Shown here in pieces: positions 23,320 to 31,787 of a DNA stretch of 64,000 nucleotides. The DNA lies in assembly GCF_001641285.1 (NCBI RefSeq), contig NZ_CP014841.1, positions 3,224,001-3,288,000 of the forward strand. The letters are read 5' to 3'. A program made the position numbers and the translations under genes. Position 1 is the stretch's first letter. Each line of letters begins with the position of its first letter. The stretch is from Dyella thiooxydans. GTDB lineage: Bacteria > Pseudomonadota > Gammaproteobacteria > Xanthomonadales > Rhodanobacteraceae. Below the pieces are notes generated by a model. That model had not been told where the DNA came from. It searched no databases and saw only the letters and a program-made list of their open reading frames with translations.

Positions 23320-23958
23320 TCAACCGCCTGCTAGCCCAAGCGCCCGAAGATAGGCACCGAACATGTCTGCCATCGCATCGGCATAGACTTTTACTTCAGC
23401 CTTGGTCCGCCGCTTCTTCGAGAAGCTGCTGCCCACGCTGCTGAGCGTCGTGAAGATAAGATCGCCCGCCAAATCACGGGACGCAGCGGACGCCCTCGGC
23501 AAGGCTTCCATCATGAAGGCATCGATCATCTGGTCGCCTTCGGCCTGAGCGCGATGAGCCTCCGGGCTGTCGCGGTAGAGCGGCGCTGCATCATTGAGCG
23601 CGCCGCGAACCTCGGCTTCTTCGCACTCTGAGCGAAGGAATGCATGCACGAGAACACGCAATCGCTCCAAGTGAGGGGTGCCGGCGTCTTCGAGGATGTT
23701 TCGCAGCATTTGGGTCGTCTGCATCCATTCATCGGTCTGCAAACGAAACAGGATCGACGCCTTGTTGGGAAAGTACTGGTAGATCGAGCCCACGCTGACA
23801 CCGGCCTTGTCGGCGACGCGCGCTGTGGTGAATCGAGCCGCGCCCTCCTCCGCTAGCACCAGCGTGGCGGCTTCAAGGATAGCGGCAAGCAGTTCGGTCG
23901 AACGCGCCTGTTGGGGCTGCTTGCGAGAGGCAATTTGTGGACGGCGACGACTGGTCAT
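23320..23958 (-). CDS. TetR-family transcriptional regulator
   Basis: A 212-residue repressor from ATG 23958 (MTSRRRPQIASRKQPQQARS). The frame continues upstream to 24129, but that part does not look like TetR. The helix-turn-helix is at about 45-70 (FTTARVADKAGVSVGSIYQY, FPNKASILFRL), the most typical TetR signature, and the ligand domain resembles PF17918-type C-terminal TetR domains. Divergent from the O-methyltransferase-epimerase pair, it probably represses that unit. It converges with the MFS gene 145 bp away, with an inverted repeat in between (near 23308-23328). Confidence 0.92.
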   Translation of the reverse strand: MTSRRRPQIASRKQPQQARSTELLAAILEAATLVLAEEGAARFTTARVADKAGVSVGSIYQYFPNKASILFRLQTDEWMQTTQMLRNILEDAGTPHLERLRVLVHAFLRSECEEAEVRGALNDAAPLYRDSPEAHRAQAEGDQMIDAFMMEALPRASAASRDLAGDLIFTTLSSVGSSFSKKRRTKAEVKVYADAMADMFGAYLRALGLAGG

Positions 23959-24464
23959 GGCGGTGCGGCGATCCGGGGGTTCGGCGCGCAGAAGCGCGGT
24001 CGATCCATCAGATTCCTCAATGTGATCGAGTCTTCGCATGTTAGCGCAACACGAAGCATGACCTAGTCCCCCGGTAATGGCGTACACGATCAAGACGGTC
24101 GCAAGGGCGAGCAATTCGACAGCCACCACTCCGACATCCTCCTCGCCATCCCACTCAATTCACCTCTGCTGGAAGAGCACTCTTGAACTGCGCCAAGAAG
24201 GGCGCCTGCTTACCTGACGGAAAACCTGATGCTTTGGCAACCCATCGACTCTCTGCGGACGCCGTCGGGCTGCATGAGCGCAATGCTTACAAGGGAACAA
24301 AGGCGATTTGCGCGACGGCTGGGGAGGGCGGAAAACGCGAATACCAATGCGAATTTTAAACGCGAATTTTTCGTCATATTATTTCGATAACGCGAATAAA
24401 TCGTCACGTTTTGAGTCCGCGTCACTTACGCCTCCCCATCTTCCCAACCTGGATCGGACATTCC
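23959..24464. promoter_or_regulatory. divergent control region with three 9-bp direct repeats
   Basis: A 506-bp gap between the TetR and O-methyltransferase genes. AACGCGAAT occurs at 24334, 24359 and 24389. The last two are extended to 18-base near-repeats, AACGCGAA(TTT/TAA)TCGTCA at 30-bp spacing (about three helical turns), within an unusually AT-rich stretch (24350-24412). This looks like a multi-copy regulator site or promoter. The remainder (23959-24330) shows nothing I can name. Confidence 0.6.
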
Positions 24465-25124
24465 ATGACCTCAACATTGACCACGGCACCACTGGCCCCC
24501 TTGCTGGATCGCCTGTTCGAGCAAGCCGATCGCGCCACCAGCCCGGCAGTGGCCGGCATCCCGCGCGAGGAGCGCGAGCGACTGATGCGCAGCAAGACCG
24601 AATATCTCGACTTCTACGGCCGCGCCAAGGACCTGTGGTTGCCGGTCTCGCGCGAAACCGGCGTGCTGTTGTACCAACTTGCCCGCAGCATGAGCGCGCG
24701 TACCGTTGTCGAGTTCGGCACTTCGTTCGGACTGTCGACCCTTTACCTGGCGGCGGCGCTGCGCGACAACGGCGGTGGCCACCTGATCGGCAGCGAGTTC
24801 GAGCCATCGAAGGTCGCCAAAGCCCGCCAGCATCTCGTTGAAGGTGGCGTCGATGACCTGGTTGAAATTCGCGACGGCGATGCCCTGAAAACATTGGCCG
24901 CAGACCTCCCCGATTCCATCGACCTGCTGCTGCTCGATGGCGCCAAGTCGCTTTACTGCGACGTCCTGGATCTGGTCGAGAGTCGCTTGCGACCCGGTGC
25001 GCTAATCGTCGCTGACAACGCCGACTACAGTCCGGACTACCTCGCACGCGTTCGTTCCCCGGGCAACGGCTTTCTGTCCGTTCCGTTCGGCGCAGATGTG
25101 GAACTCTCGATTCGGCTGAGCTGA
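24465..25124 (+). CDS. SAM-dependent O-methyltransferase (family 3 type)
   Basis: A 219-residue class I methyltransferase from ATG 24465; an upstream ATG at 24411 is possible. SAM-binding motif I is VVEFGTSFGLSTLYLA (about residue 80), followed by acidic GSEFEPSKVAKARQHL, VEIRDGDAL, and DLLLLDGAKSLYCDVLDLV, where the Asp binds SAM or metal in family 3 enzymes such as catechol O-methyltransferases. It is co-directional with the epimerase gene 47 bp downstream and opposed to TetR. It probably methylates a phenolic or similar acceptor, which is unknown. Confidence 0.9.
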   Translation: MTSTLTTAPLAPLLDRLFEQADRATSPAVAGIPREERERLMRSKTEYLDFYGRAKDLWLPVSRETGVLLYQLARSMSARTVVEFGTSFGLSTLYLAAALRDNGGGHLIGSEFEPSKVAKARQHLVEGGVDDLVEIRDGDALKTLAADLPDSIDLLLLDGAKSLYCDVLDLVESRLRPGALIVADNADYSPDYLARVRSPGNGFLSVPFGADVELSIRLS

Positions 25125-25171
25125 GTTAACTCCGCACCTCCTTTTCAATACTCCCTATAGGAGATTTTGCA

Positions 25172-26059
25172 ATGCACCTATTTGTCACTGGTGCCACAGG
25201 CTGGGTTGGCTCTGCCGTGGTCGAGGATCTGCTTGCTGCCGGACATGAGGTCACGGGCTTGGCCCGTTCGGCTGATAAGGCGGCTCCGCTTTCCGCGGCA
25301 GGCGCGAAGATAGTTCAAGCCACGCTCGATGACCTGGACACATTGCGCTCCATCGCTTCGAAAGCAGATGCGGTGATCCATACCGCGTTTAACCATGACT
25401 TCTCAAAGTTCATCGAGAGCGCGGAGCAGGATCGCCGCGCGATCCAGGCACTCGGCGTTGCGCTGGAAGGCTCGAATCGGCCGCTGCTTGTCACCTCTGG
25501 CCTTTCGGGCTTGCCGCGCGGCGCTACCGAAGCCGACCTGCCCAATCCGGCCTCACCCCGCAAGTCCGAGGAGGCCGCTCGGGCTGCAGCATCGCGCGGG
25601 GTGCGCGCGGCAACGGTGCGCCTTGCACCTTCCGTCCATGGGTTAGGTGATTATGGTTTTGTGCCCCTTCTCATTCGGTTGGCGCAGCAAAAAGGCGTAT
25701 CGGCCTACCTCGGTGAAGGCAACAACTGCTGGGCAGGTGTATATCGGCGTGATGCCGCGCGGGTCTATCGCCTTGCCTTGGAGCAAGGCGTCACCGAGAC
25801 GGTCTATCACGCGATAGCGGATGAGGCTGTGCCGTTCAAGGCGATTGCCGAGGTGATCGGCAGCCGTTTGGGTGTGCCAGTCGAGTCACGCGACCGAGAG
25901 CACTTCGGATGGTTCGCCAACATGGCAGGCGCGGATATGTCGGCGTCCAGCCTCCGCACGCGCGAACTGCTCGGCTGGAAGCCCCAAGGCCCCAATCTGC
26001 TCGCCGATCTCGATCAGCTTGGCTACTACGCCGGCGGACCCGTTGCGCTCGATCCCTGA
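25172..26059 (+). CDS. NAD-dependent epimerase/SDR-family oxidoreductase
   Basis: A 295-residue extended SDR. GATGWVGSA near residue 8 binds NAD(P). VIHTAFNHDF, the LVTSGLSGLPRG segment and APSVHGLGDYGFVPLL follow; the last is a signature of a group of plant-like and bacterial NAD(P)-binding proteins. The usual YxxxK pair is not evident. It is paralogous to the protein encoded at 30750-31709 (shared VRAxxVRLAPSVHGxGDxG and AEVIGxRL). A ribosome binding site (TAGGAG) precedes the ATG. The partner gene is the O-methyltransferase. Confidence 0.88.
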   Translation: MHLFVTGATGWVGSAVVEDLLAAGHEVTGLARSADKAAPLSAAGAKIVQATLDDLDTLRSIASKADAVIHTAFNHDFSKFIESAEQDRRAIQALGVALEGSNRPLLVTSGLSGLPRGATEADLPNPASPRKSEEAARAAASRGVRAATVRLAPSVHGLGDYGFVPLLIRLAQQKGVSAYLGEGNNCWAGVYRRDAARVYRLALEQGVTETVYHAIADEAVPFKAIAEVIGSRLGVPVESRDREHFGWFANMAGADMSASSLRTRELLGWKPQGPNLLADLDQLGYYAGGPVALDP

Positions 26060-26141
26060 GTGTCTACATCTTGCCGGGGCAAGCTCTTCCCTCTTCGTGT
26101 CCAGCAAAGGCGTCCCTCTTGCAGCCTCTTTCACGGTGGAA

Positions 26142-26418
26142 CCGGTAAGTACGGGCTCCTGACGTCACTCATAGCGGCCGGCACACTCCCAGGCGCTCTA
26201 CTCGCCGCGGAACGGAAGAAGTCTGAGTTTGATGTTCTGTTCGGAGGCGCGGCGCCTTTTGGTATGTGGTTCACATTTGCCGCAGTCATGCCCAACGCAT
26301 GGATGTCCGGCGCCGCGCTCATCGTCATCGGCGTGTCGACCCTGACCTTAACCAACTCGACCAGCAGACGGATGCAATTGGCTACAGAGCCTGCGCTGCA
26401 CGGACGCGTCAGTGCAGG
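26142..26418 (+). pseudogene. fragment of a second MFS exporter gene
   Basis: The translation KYGLLTSLIAAGTLPGALLA, FDVLFGG, FAAVMPNAWMSGAALIVIGV, STLTLTNSTS, RRMQLATEPALHGRV matches residues about 255-350 of the MFS protein at 21927-23174 almost position by position (QYGLLTSVMAVGTFAGALLA, AVMPNAWLFGAALVVIGVST). Both ends are missing and there is no start, so this is a decayed duplicate. It follows the epimerase stop and ends next to the convergent GlxA gene. Confidence 0.85.
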
Positions 26419-26425
26419 GGATAGA

Positions 26426-27466
26426 TCAAAGAGTGGTGCCGAATCGACTCCGGTAGTCGTTTGGAGTGACCTTCAGCAGTCTCATAAAACTGCGGCGCAG
26501 GGTTTCTTCCGAACCGAAGCCACAGCGTTGCGCGATTCGCTTCATCGGCAGCCGTGTTTCCAGCAGCAACCGCCGAGCCTCGTCTATACGCAAGTGCTCC
26601 ACGGCGCGTGCAGGGGTCATCCCGGTAGCTTCGCGATAGCGGCGGCTAAAACTGCGTGAGCTCATCGCGGCCTGCTCAGCGAGACGCGGCAACGAGAGGT
26701 CGTACGCAAGGTGCGCAGCCATCCAGTCGTGCAGGTCACCGAAACAATCTTCGGCGACCTGCAGTGACAATGCCGCGCTGTACTGACCTTGCCCACCCGG
26801 CCGCTTCAGATAGACCACGAGATGGCGCGCTACCGCCAACGCTATGTCGCGGCCGAGGTCCTCTTCCACCATGGCGAGTGCCAGATCAATTCCCGAGGTC
26901 ACTCCTGCCGATGTCCAGATCTCACCATCACGCACGAAGATGGGATCGGATTCAACTCTCACCTGCGGGAATGCATGTGCAAGTTCCGCACAGAACGACC
27001 AATGGGTGGTGACACGGCGTCCGTCAAGAACACCCGCAGTGGCAAGCAGGAAAGCGCCGGTACAGACGGACCCCACGCGTCGTGCCTGACCCGAACGCGC
27101 GCGCAGCCAATCCAACAGAGCCACATCTTGGCAGGCTGCGGCTACACCGGGGCCTCCCGCGATCAGCAGTGTGTCTACAGGTTCGTTGTCGGTTGGCAGA
27201 GTTTGGGTGCCGAGTTCGATACCGCTGGACGCCGTTACGTGTGCCGGCTGAGTGGCGACCATGCGCCATGCATAAGGAGGAACGTGCGCACTTGCTGCGC
27301 AGGCATCATTAGTTGAAGCAAACACCTGCACCGGCCCGGTGAGGTCCAGGATCTGCACCGCAGGGAACACCACGATCTCGATGGTCCGCGTTGCGTCCCA
27401 CCCAGCTCGCCCTGGCGCAAATGGAGGCGGTTTTGGCAAGGATTGCTCGTGAGGCGTCCGCATCAT
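26426..27466 (-). CDS. GlxA-type regulator: DJ-1/PfpI domain plus AraC helix-turn-helix
   Basis: A 346-residue regulator. Residues 25-190 form a DJ-1/PfpI domain (IEIVVFPAVQILDLTGPVQV, TLLIAGGPG) with the nucleophile-elbow Cys in GSVCTGAFLLATAGVLDG. Residues 240-340 form an AraC-type DNA-binding domain (LPRLAEQAAMSSRSFSRRYR, RIAQRCGFGSEETLRRSF). Such proteins usually sense small molecules with a non-enzymatic DJ-1 domain and activate or repress a neighbour. Here the divergent DJ-1 protein gene, only 31 bp away, is the likely target. A paralogous pair is at 33057-34755. Confidence 0.93.
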   Translation of the reverse strand: MMRTPHEQSLPKPPPFAPGRAGWDATRTIEIVVFPAVQILDLTGPVQVFASTNDACAASAHVPPYAWRMVATQPAHVTASSGIELGTQTLPTDNEPVDTLLIAGGPGVAAACQDVALLDWLRARSGQARRVGSVCTGAFLLATAGVLDGRRVTTHWSFCAELAHAFPQVRVESDPIFVRDGEIWTSAGVTSGIDLALAMVEEDLGRDIALAVARHLVVYLKRPGGQGQYSAALSLQVAEDCFGDLHDWMAAHLAYDLSLPRLAEQAAMSSRSFSRRYREATGMTPARAVEHLRIDEARRLLLETRLPMKRIAQRCGFGSEETLRRSFMRLLKVTPNDYRSRFGTTL

Positions 27467-27497
27467 TGTCCAAAGTCTACGTCAGGCGAGGATCATC

Positions 27498-28202
27498 ATG
27501 AGTACGCACGTCGGTCAACTGAGCATGGGCGCTTTGATCTATGACGGGATGGATCAGATTGATCTGACCGGTCCGCTCGAAGTCCTGTCGCGGCTTTCCG
27601 ATGCGACGTTTCATACGTTTGGGATCGATAAATCCCCCATCCGCGACATGCACGGATTGCAGCTACTACCTGACGCAGCGATGGCCGATGCCCCTCGGCT
27701 CGACGTACTGGTCGTGCCGGGTGGTTTCGGTCAGGAGCGTCTGATGGAGAACGGCCCGGTGCTCGAGTGGATCAGCCGCCAAGCTGCCACCGCGTACAAG
27801 GTTTTGTCCGTATGCACCGGCGCTTTGTTGTGTGGTGCTGCCGGTTTGCTGCGGGGCCGACGTGCAACGACACATTGGAGTTGCCAGCACTTGCTGCCCT
27901 ATTTCGGCGCAACGCCCGTGAACGCACGGGTGGTCGTGGAGGATGACTGGGTGTTTGCAGCGGGGGTCACAGCGGGGATCGATGGCGCGCTGCGCATGGC
28001 AGCGTTGTTGCGCGATGAAGACGAGGCCCGATGCATCGAGCTCGATATGGCGTACGCACCCGAACCGCCCTTCGACTGCGGCACACCGGACGCCGCGCCG
28101 GCGCGTATCCTGGATCGTGCGCACCGCAAGTACGCTGCTATCAGCGATCAGCGGAAGCGTAGTGCGCGGCAAGTCGCGGCGCGATTGGGCATCTCGATCT
28201 AA
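27498..28202 (+). CDS. DJ-1/PfpI family protein
   Basis: A 234-residue stand-alone DJ-1 protein. The N-terminus MGALIYDGMDQIDLTGPLEV, then VLVVPGGFGQE, and the elbow Cys in SVCTGALLCGAAGLLRGRRA, THWSCQHLLPYFG fit the isonitrile hydratase/ThiJ group. The acidic N-terminal Asp-Gln-Ile-Asp motif and His after the Cys support catalysis or oxidant sensing. The intergenic gap to GlxA is too small for two separate promoters without overlap. It shares architecture with the protein encoded at 34072-34755. The substrate is unknown. Confidence 0.88.
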   Translation: MSTHVGQLSMGALIYDGMDQIDLTGPLEVLSRLSDATFHTFGIDKSPIRDMHGLQLLPDAAMADAPRLDVLVVPGGFGQERLMENGPVLEWISRQAATAYKVLSVCTGALLCGAAGLLRGRRATTHWSCQHLLPYFGATPVNARVVVEDDWVFAAGVTAGIDGALRMAALLRDEDEARCIELDMAYAPEPPFDCGTPDAAPARILDRAHRKYAAISDQRKRSARQVAARLGISI

Positions 28203-28589
28203 TCACTACCTAACCGGTGAAATGACCGTAACCGAGGGTGGAGCAACGCAAGCTATCGACGCCATGTGCCAACACTCCTCATCCAGAGGGATTACAGCCA
28301 CGCTGCCCGATCGGCATGACTGCATAGATACCTAACACGGGTTCAGTTTGCCAACGGACCGTACGTCCGTTGGCACACGTGAATTCAGCCGATCGGCGCG
28401 TTGAGCTCACACCCAGATAATGGCGTTCGGGCCTAGTGATTGGCCTGCGTTGCCGGGGATAGGACGCATTTGAATGCACGCGCCCTTTGAATGAGCCTGT
28501 CTCGCCGTCCCCGCTTCTACCAGTTTGAACAGCAGTCTTGGCCAGCCTGTCGCCATGCCATCCATCTATCGATTGGGCTCAGCTTGACG
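28203..28589. other. convergent intergenic region with a perfect hairpin
   Basis: Between DJ-1 (plus) and the aldo/keto reductase (minus). No gene is seen. It contains an 11-bp perfect stem at 28349-28375 (arms TGCCAACGGAC and GTCCGTTGGCA, loop CGTAC). The T-tract expected of an intrinsic terminator is absent. Confidence 0.6.
28349..28375. terminator. strong hairpin between convergent genes
   Basis: A perfect 11-bp stem with a 5-nt loop in a GC-rich setting between two converging genes. It is a possible transcription end or RNA-stabilising structure. There is no uridine run after either arm, so termination is only probable. Confidence 0.5.
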
Positions 28590-29549
28590 TCAGACGACCA
28601 TCTCTCGCTCCCACCAACCTCGCGTGCTTACCTTGACCGTATCGGCAACAGCTTCCAGCTCCACCAGGTCCTCAGGCGTCAGCGTGATCTGGCTGGCGCG
28701 GACCAGTCCATCGACATGATTGGGCCGTGTCACGCCAATGATTGGCGTTGCTCCCTTGGCGATCGCCCAGGCAGTAGAGACTTCTGGGGTTGTTGCCCCC
28801 AGCCTCTCACCGATAGACGCTAGCTTTTGGGTGAGCGCGGAGATCTGCGGGAGTAGGGCGTTGTAGGTACCCGCACGATCGCTGTCGCTCGGCATCGGGT
28901 TCGCTGGGCCGTATTTCCCAGTCAGAGCGCCCTGTTCGAGCACCATGTAGGCGAAGAACGGGATGCTTTGACTGCGGCAGTAATCAAGGATGCCGGCGCG
29001 CTCCGAGCTGCGGTGAAGCAGGCTGTAGTGGTTCTGGACCGCTTCGATCCGAAAGCCGGCCTCTCCGAGCAACCGGTTGGCGAGCTCGATTTCTCTGAGG
29101 TTGTGATTCGACACGCCTACATGCTTGACCTTTCCGCTCTCCAGCAACGGAATCAGCTGTGGCGTCCACCGCGCCACATCGGCCGGGTTATGAATCCAGT
29201 ACATGTCGATGTAGTCCGTGCCGAGACGGGCCAGGCTCTGCTCAAGCATGTCCGCCACCGGATGGTCGCTCGTCCCCGCCGCCTGCGGGGTGAACTTGGT
29301 CGAGAGCTGATAGTCACTGCGCGCGAACCGCTTGAGCACCTCTCCGAGCAGCGTTTCGGCACGCCCCATCCCGTACACGATGGCGGTATCCCACAAGTGC
29401 AATCCTGCAGCATGTGCCTTGTCGGCGATCTCCTCTAGACCCGCTCGAGAAATGCCGCTGCCGAAGTAGCCATAGCCCGGCTCGCCGTTGTCGCCCCACG
29501 CCCAAGTGCCGATTGCGGCAGTAGGAATCGTCAAATGCTCACCACTCAT
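28590..29549 (-). CDS. aldo/keto reductase
   Basis: A 319-residue AKR (TIM barrel) from ATG 29549 (MSGEHLTIPTAAIGTWAWGD). The catalytic tetrad is readable: Asp and Tyr in LWDTAIVYGMGRAE, Lys in LSTKF, His in MYWIHNPADV. The C-terminal NADPH-binding part contains TPIIGVTRPNHVDGL. It resembles AKRs that reduce aldehydes or keto compounds. It is divergent from the AraC-family gene at 29721, its likely regulator. Confidence 0.93.
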   Translation of the reverse strand: MSGEHLTIPTAAIGTWAWGDNGEPGYGYFGSGISRAGLEEIADKAHAAGLHLWDTAIVYGMGRAETLLGEVLKRFARSDYQLSTKFTPQAAGTSDHPVADMLEQSLARLGTDYIDMYWIHNPADVARWTPQLIPLLESGKVKHVGVSNHNLREIELANRLLGEAGFRIEAVQNHYSLLHRSSERAGILDYCRSQSIPFFAYMVLEQGALTGKYGPANPMPSDSDRAGTYNALLPQISALTQKLASIGERLGATTPEVSTAWAIAKGATPIIGVTRPNHVDGLVRASQITLTPEDLVELEAVADTVKVSTRGWWEREMVV

Positions 29550-29720
29550 GTTGTTCTCATCCTTAGTTTTTGACCACGATCGACTTGACCCTGGCTCGGC
29601 CGCCATCCTTGCGCGTGGCGCGATCACGCCATAAGCCTGATGTGCCGAAATTAGTGCCTGATCCTCCAGGGCATGCGAATTCTGACGCCGCTCCCGGGCT
29701 AACGTGTCATCATAGGCACC

Positions 29721-30620
29721 ATGGAAGCGCTGGCCGAAATCGCGGCAATCATCGCCCGCAATGTCTCGAAAGACGGGTTTCAGGCAACCCCCATCGAGCG
29801 CCTGACACTTGTGCGATCCTCCACGGTGACCATGCCCATGCCGAATGTGTACCGGCCGCAGCTTTGCCTGGTTGCGCAGGGACGAAAGGAAGTCACGCTG
29901 GGGGATCGCGTCTTTCAGTACGCGCCCGGTCGCTACGGTGTGATTACGTACGATCTGCCGGCAACTGGACGCGTCATTGATGCGACTCCCCAGCAGCCCT
30001 ACCTCTGCGTCTACCTCGACTTCGACCCAGTCTTGCTGGCCGACTTGGCGCTGCGCGTGCCGCCATCGTCGGCCGTGCCCTCGACACCAATCGGCAAGAC
30101 GGTTTCCGACGCGAGTGTTGCTTTGCTCGACGCAGTGCTACGCCTGCTGCTCCTGCTGGACGATTCGGCTGCTCGGCCGGTCCTCGCGCCTCTGGCCGAG
30201 CAGGAAATCCTCTATCACCTGCTGGCCGGGCCAGAAGGTGGACGAATGCGCCATGTGACGTCCAGCCAAGGTCGGTTGGCTCAAATCGGCCGTGCGATAG
30301 CGTGGATCGGGAAGAATTTCAGAGAGCACTTCAGCATTGATCGGCTGGCAACAGAAGTTGGGATGAGTCCGTCGAGCCTCTACGACCACTTCCGTGCCGT
30401 GACGGCGATGACGCCGCTTCAATTCCAAAAGCAGCTCAGACTTCAAGATGCGCGCAGCCTGATGCTGGTAGAGCAGATCGACGTGGCGACGGCCGCCTTT
30501 CGCGTGGGCTATGAGAGTGTGTCGCAGTTCAGTCGGGAATATCGCCGGCTCTTCGGCGAACCACCGGCGCGAGACGTTGCCCGCTTGCGGGCATCTCCGG
30601 AATTGGCAGTTTTAGCCTGA
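29721..30620 (+). CDS. AraC-family transcriptional regulator (cupin_AraC_N type)
   Basis: A 299-residue regulator. The N-terminal ligand domain (FQATPIERLTLVRSSTVTMP, then YRPQLCLVAQGRKEVTLGD) is the AraC_N fold. The C-terminal two helix-turn-helices are at about 200-290 (FSIDRLATEVGMSPSSLYDH, then AAFRVGYESVSQFSREYRRL). It probably activates the divergent aldo/keto reductase gene. The gap of about 170 bp holds the shared promoter region. The regulator at 35812-36744 is a relative (shared AQGRK and YxSxSQFSREFKRLFG). Confidence 0.93.
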   Translation: MEALAEIAAIIARNVSKDGFQATPIERLTLVRSSTVTMPMPNVYRPQLCLVAQGRKEVTLGDRVFQYAPGRYGVITYDLPATGRVIDATPQQPYLCVYLDFDPVLLADLALRVPPSSAVPSTPIGKTVSDASVALLDAVLRLLLLLDDSAARPVLAPLAEQEILYHLLAGPEGGRMRHVTSSQGRLAQIGRAIAWIGKNFREHFSIDRLATEVGMSPSSLYDHFRAVTAMTPLQFQKQLRLQDARSLMLVEQIDVATAAFRVGYESVSQFSREYRRLFGEPPARDVARLRASPELAVLA

Positions 30621-30749
30621 GTGAGCCCTTGGCGCGTAGCGCTGAAGTCGGCATATTCTTAGGCGTCATACGGCGAGGTAAAAATTCGAACTATCCACAT
30701 CGTGCAGTGCTCTGCCAACACTTGGCTCCCATGCATCCCGGAGGGGTGC

Positions 30750-31709
30750 TCACGCGCGGAAATATGCCTCGCGATCCAAGTCGGCGAGCAGGCCTGGATG
30801 GGTCGGCCGCCATCCCAGCCGTTCCTGGGTGCTCTGGCTGGAGGCCGGGTTGTCGTAAGCTGCGAACGCGGCGAGCCAACTGAACCGCCAGGCCTCATTG
30901 GGCGTCATGCTGACCGCAGGCAGATTCAGGCGTTGTCCAATAACCTCAGCGATCTGGCGAAAGGGAACGCCCTCTTCGGCGACGCCGTGATAGCGCGCGC
31001 CGGCCTGTCCCTCCTCCAGCGCCAGGCGCAACAGAATCGCAGCATCGAGGCGATGGACGGCGCTCCACCGATTCGCGCCGTCGCCGACGTAGCCGGCACT
31101 CTTGTGCTTACGCGCAACGGCGATGAGCCTTGGGACGAGACCGTGATCGCCATCGCCATGCACTGAGGGCGCGAGACGGACCACCGTCGCACGGACGCCG
31201 CGTTCGGCCCAAACCTTGACAGCCGCTTCGGTCTGGGAGCGCATCCAACCCGGAGAGCGCGGGTCGGGCTCGTCGTCTTCCGTCGCCGTTCGCCCCTCAG
31301 CCATGCCCATGGTGCCGAACACGGTCACCAGGGGCCTACCCGATCCCTTCAACGCCCCGGCCATGGCGTCGATCGCGCGTCGGTCGGCGGCGGTGATTGC
31401 CGTGCCGAACCGGCCGACGATCCCGAACGGCGAGCCGCCGAAGATGACACCAAGCCGCCGCCCGAGCGGGATGTCGCCCGGACCATGGATGAAGGCCAGA
31501 TGGATGACGCCGTCGGCGCCTGCGGCCCCGGCTCTGAGGGTCTCAGGCTCGTGAAGGGATCCTGCATGGGCTCTCGCGCCAAGTTTTGCCAGCTTCTCGG
31601 CAGCCTTATCCGAACGGGCCAAGCCGGTGACTTGGTGGCCGGCGCCAATCAGCTCTTTGACAACCGCCTGACCTATAAAACCGGTTGCGCCGGTGACGAA
31701 TACTCGCAT
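30750..31709 (-). CDS. NAD-dependent epimerase/SDR-family oxidoreductase
   Basis: A 319-residue extended SDR with GATGFIGQA near the N-terminus, VIHLAFIHGPGDIPLG, TVFGTMGMAEGR, and VRATVVRLAPSVHGDGDHGLVP. The middle and end (ARYHGVAEEGVPFRQIAEVI, GQRLNLPAVSMTP) align with the protein encoded at 25172-26059, so the two are paralogues within the island. It is divergent from the AraC gene at 31788. The start ATG at 31709 is the first residue of a canonical Rossmann beginning. Confidence 0.9.
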   Translation of the reverse strand: MRVFVTGATGFIGQAVVKELIGAGHQVTGLARSDKAAEKLAKLGARAHAGSLHEPETLRAGAAGADGVIHLAFIHGPGDIPLGRRLGVIFGGSPFGIVGRFGTAITAADRRAIDAMAGALKGSGRPLVTVFGTMGMAEGRTATEDDEPDPRSPGWMRSQTEAAVKVWAERGVRATVVRLAPSVHGDGDHGLVPRLIAVARKHKSAGYVGDGANRWSAVHRLDAAILLRLALEEGQAGARYHGVAEEGVPFRQIAEVIGQRLNLPAVSMTPNEAWRFSWLAAFAAYDNPASSQSTQERLGWRPTHPGLLADLDREAYFRA

Positions 31710-31787
31710 GTCGAACTCCCAGTGTCCTGAGCCAACGGTACCGGCAACGGCAGAGACGATCTACAATTGAAAATCCACTTCTGATTA

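Noticed and set aside
23959..24129. N-terminal extension of the TetR gene at 23320
   Set aside because: The hydrophobic extension does not fit TetR proteins, and ATG 23958 gives a normal start.
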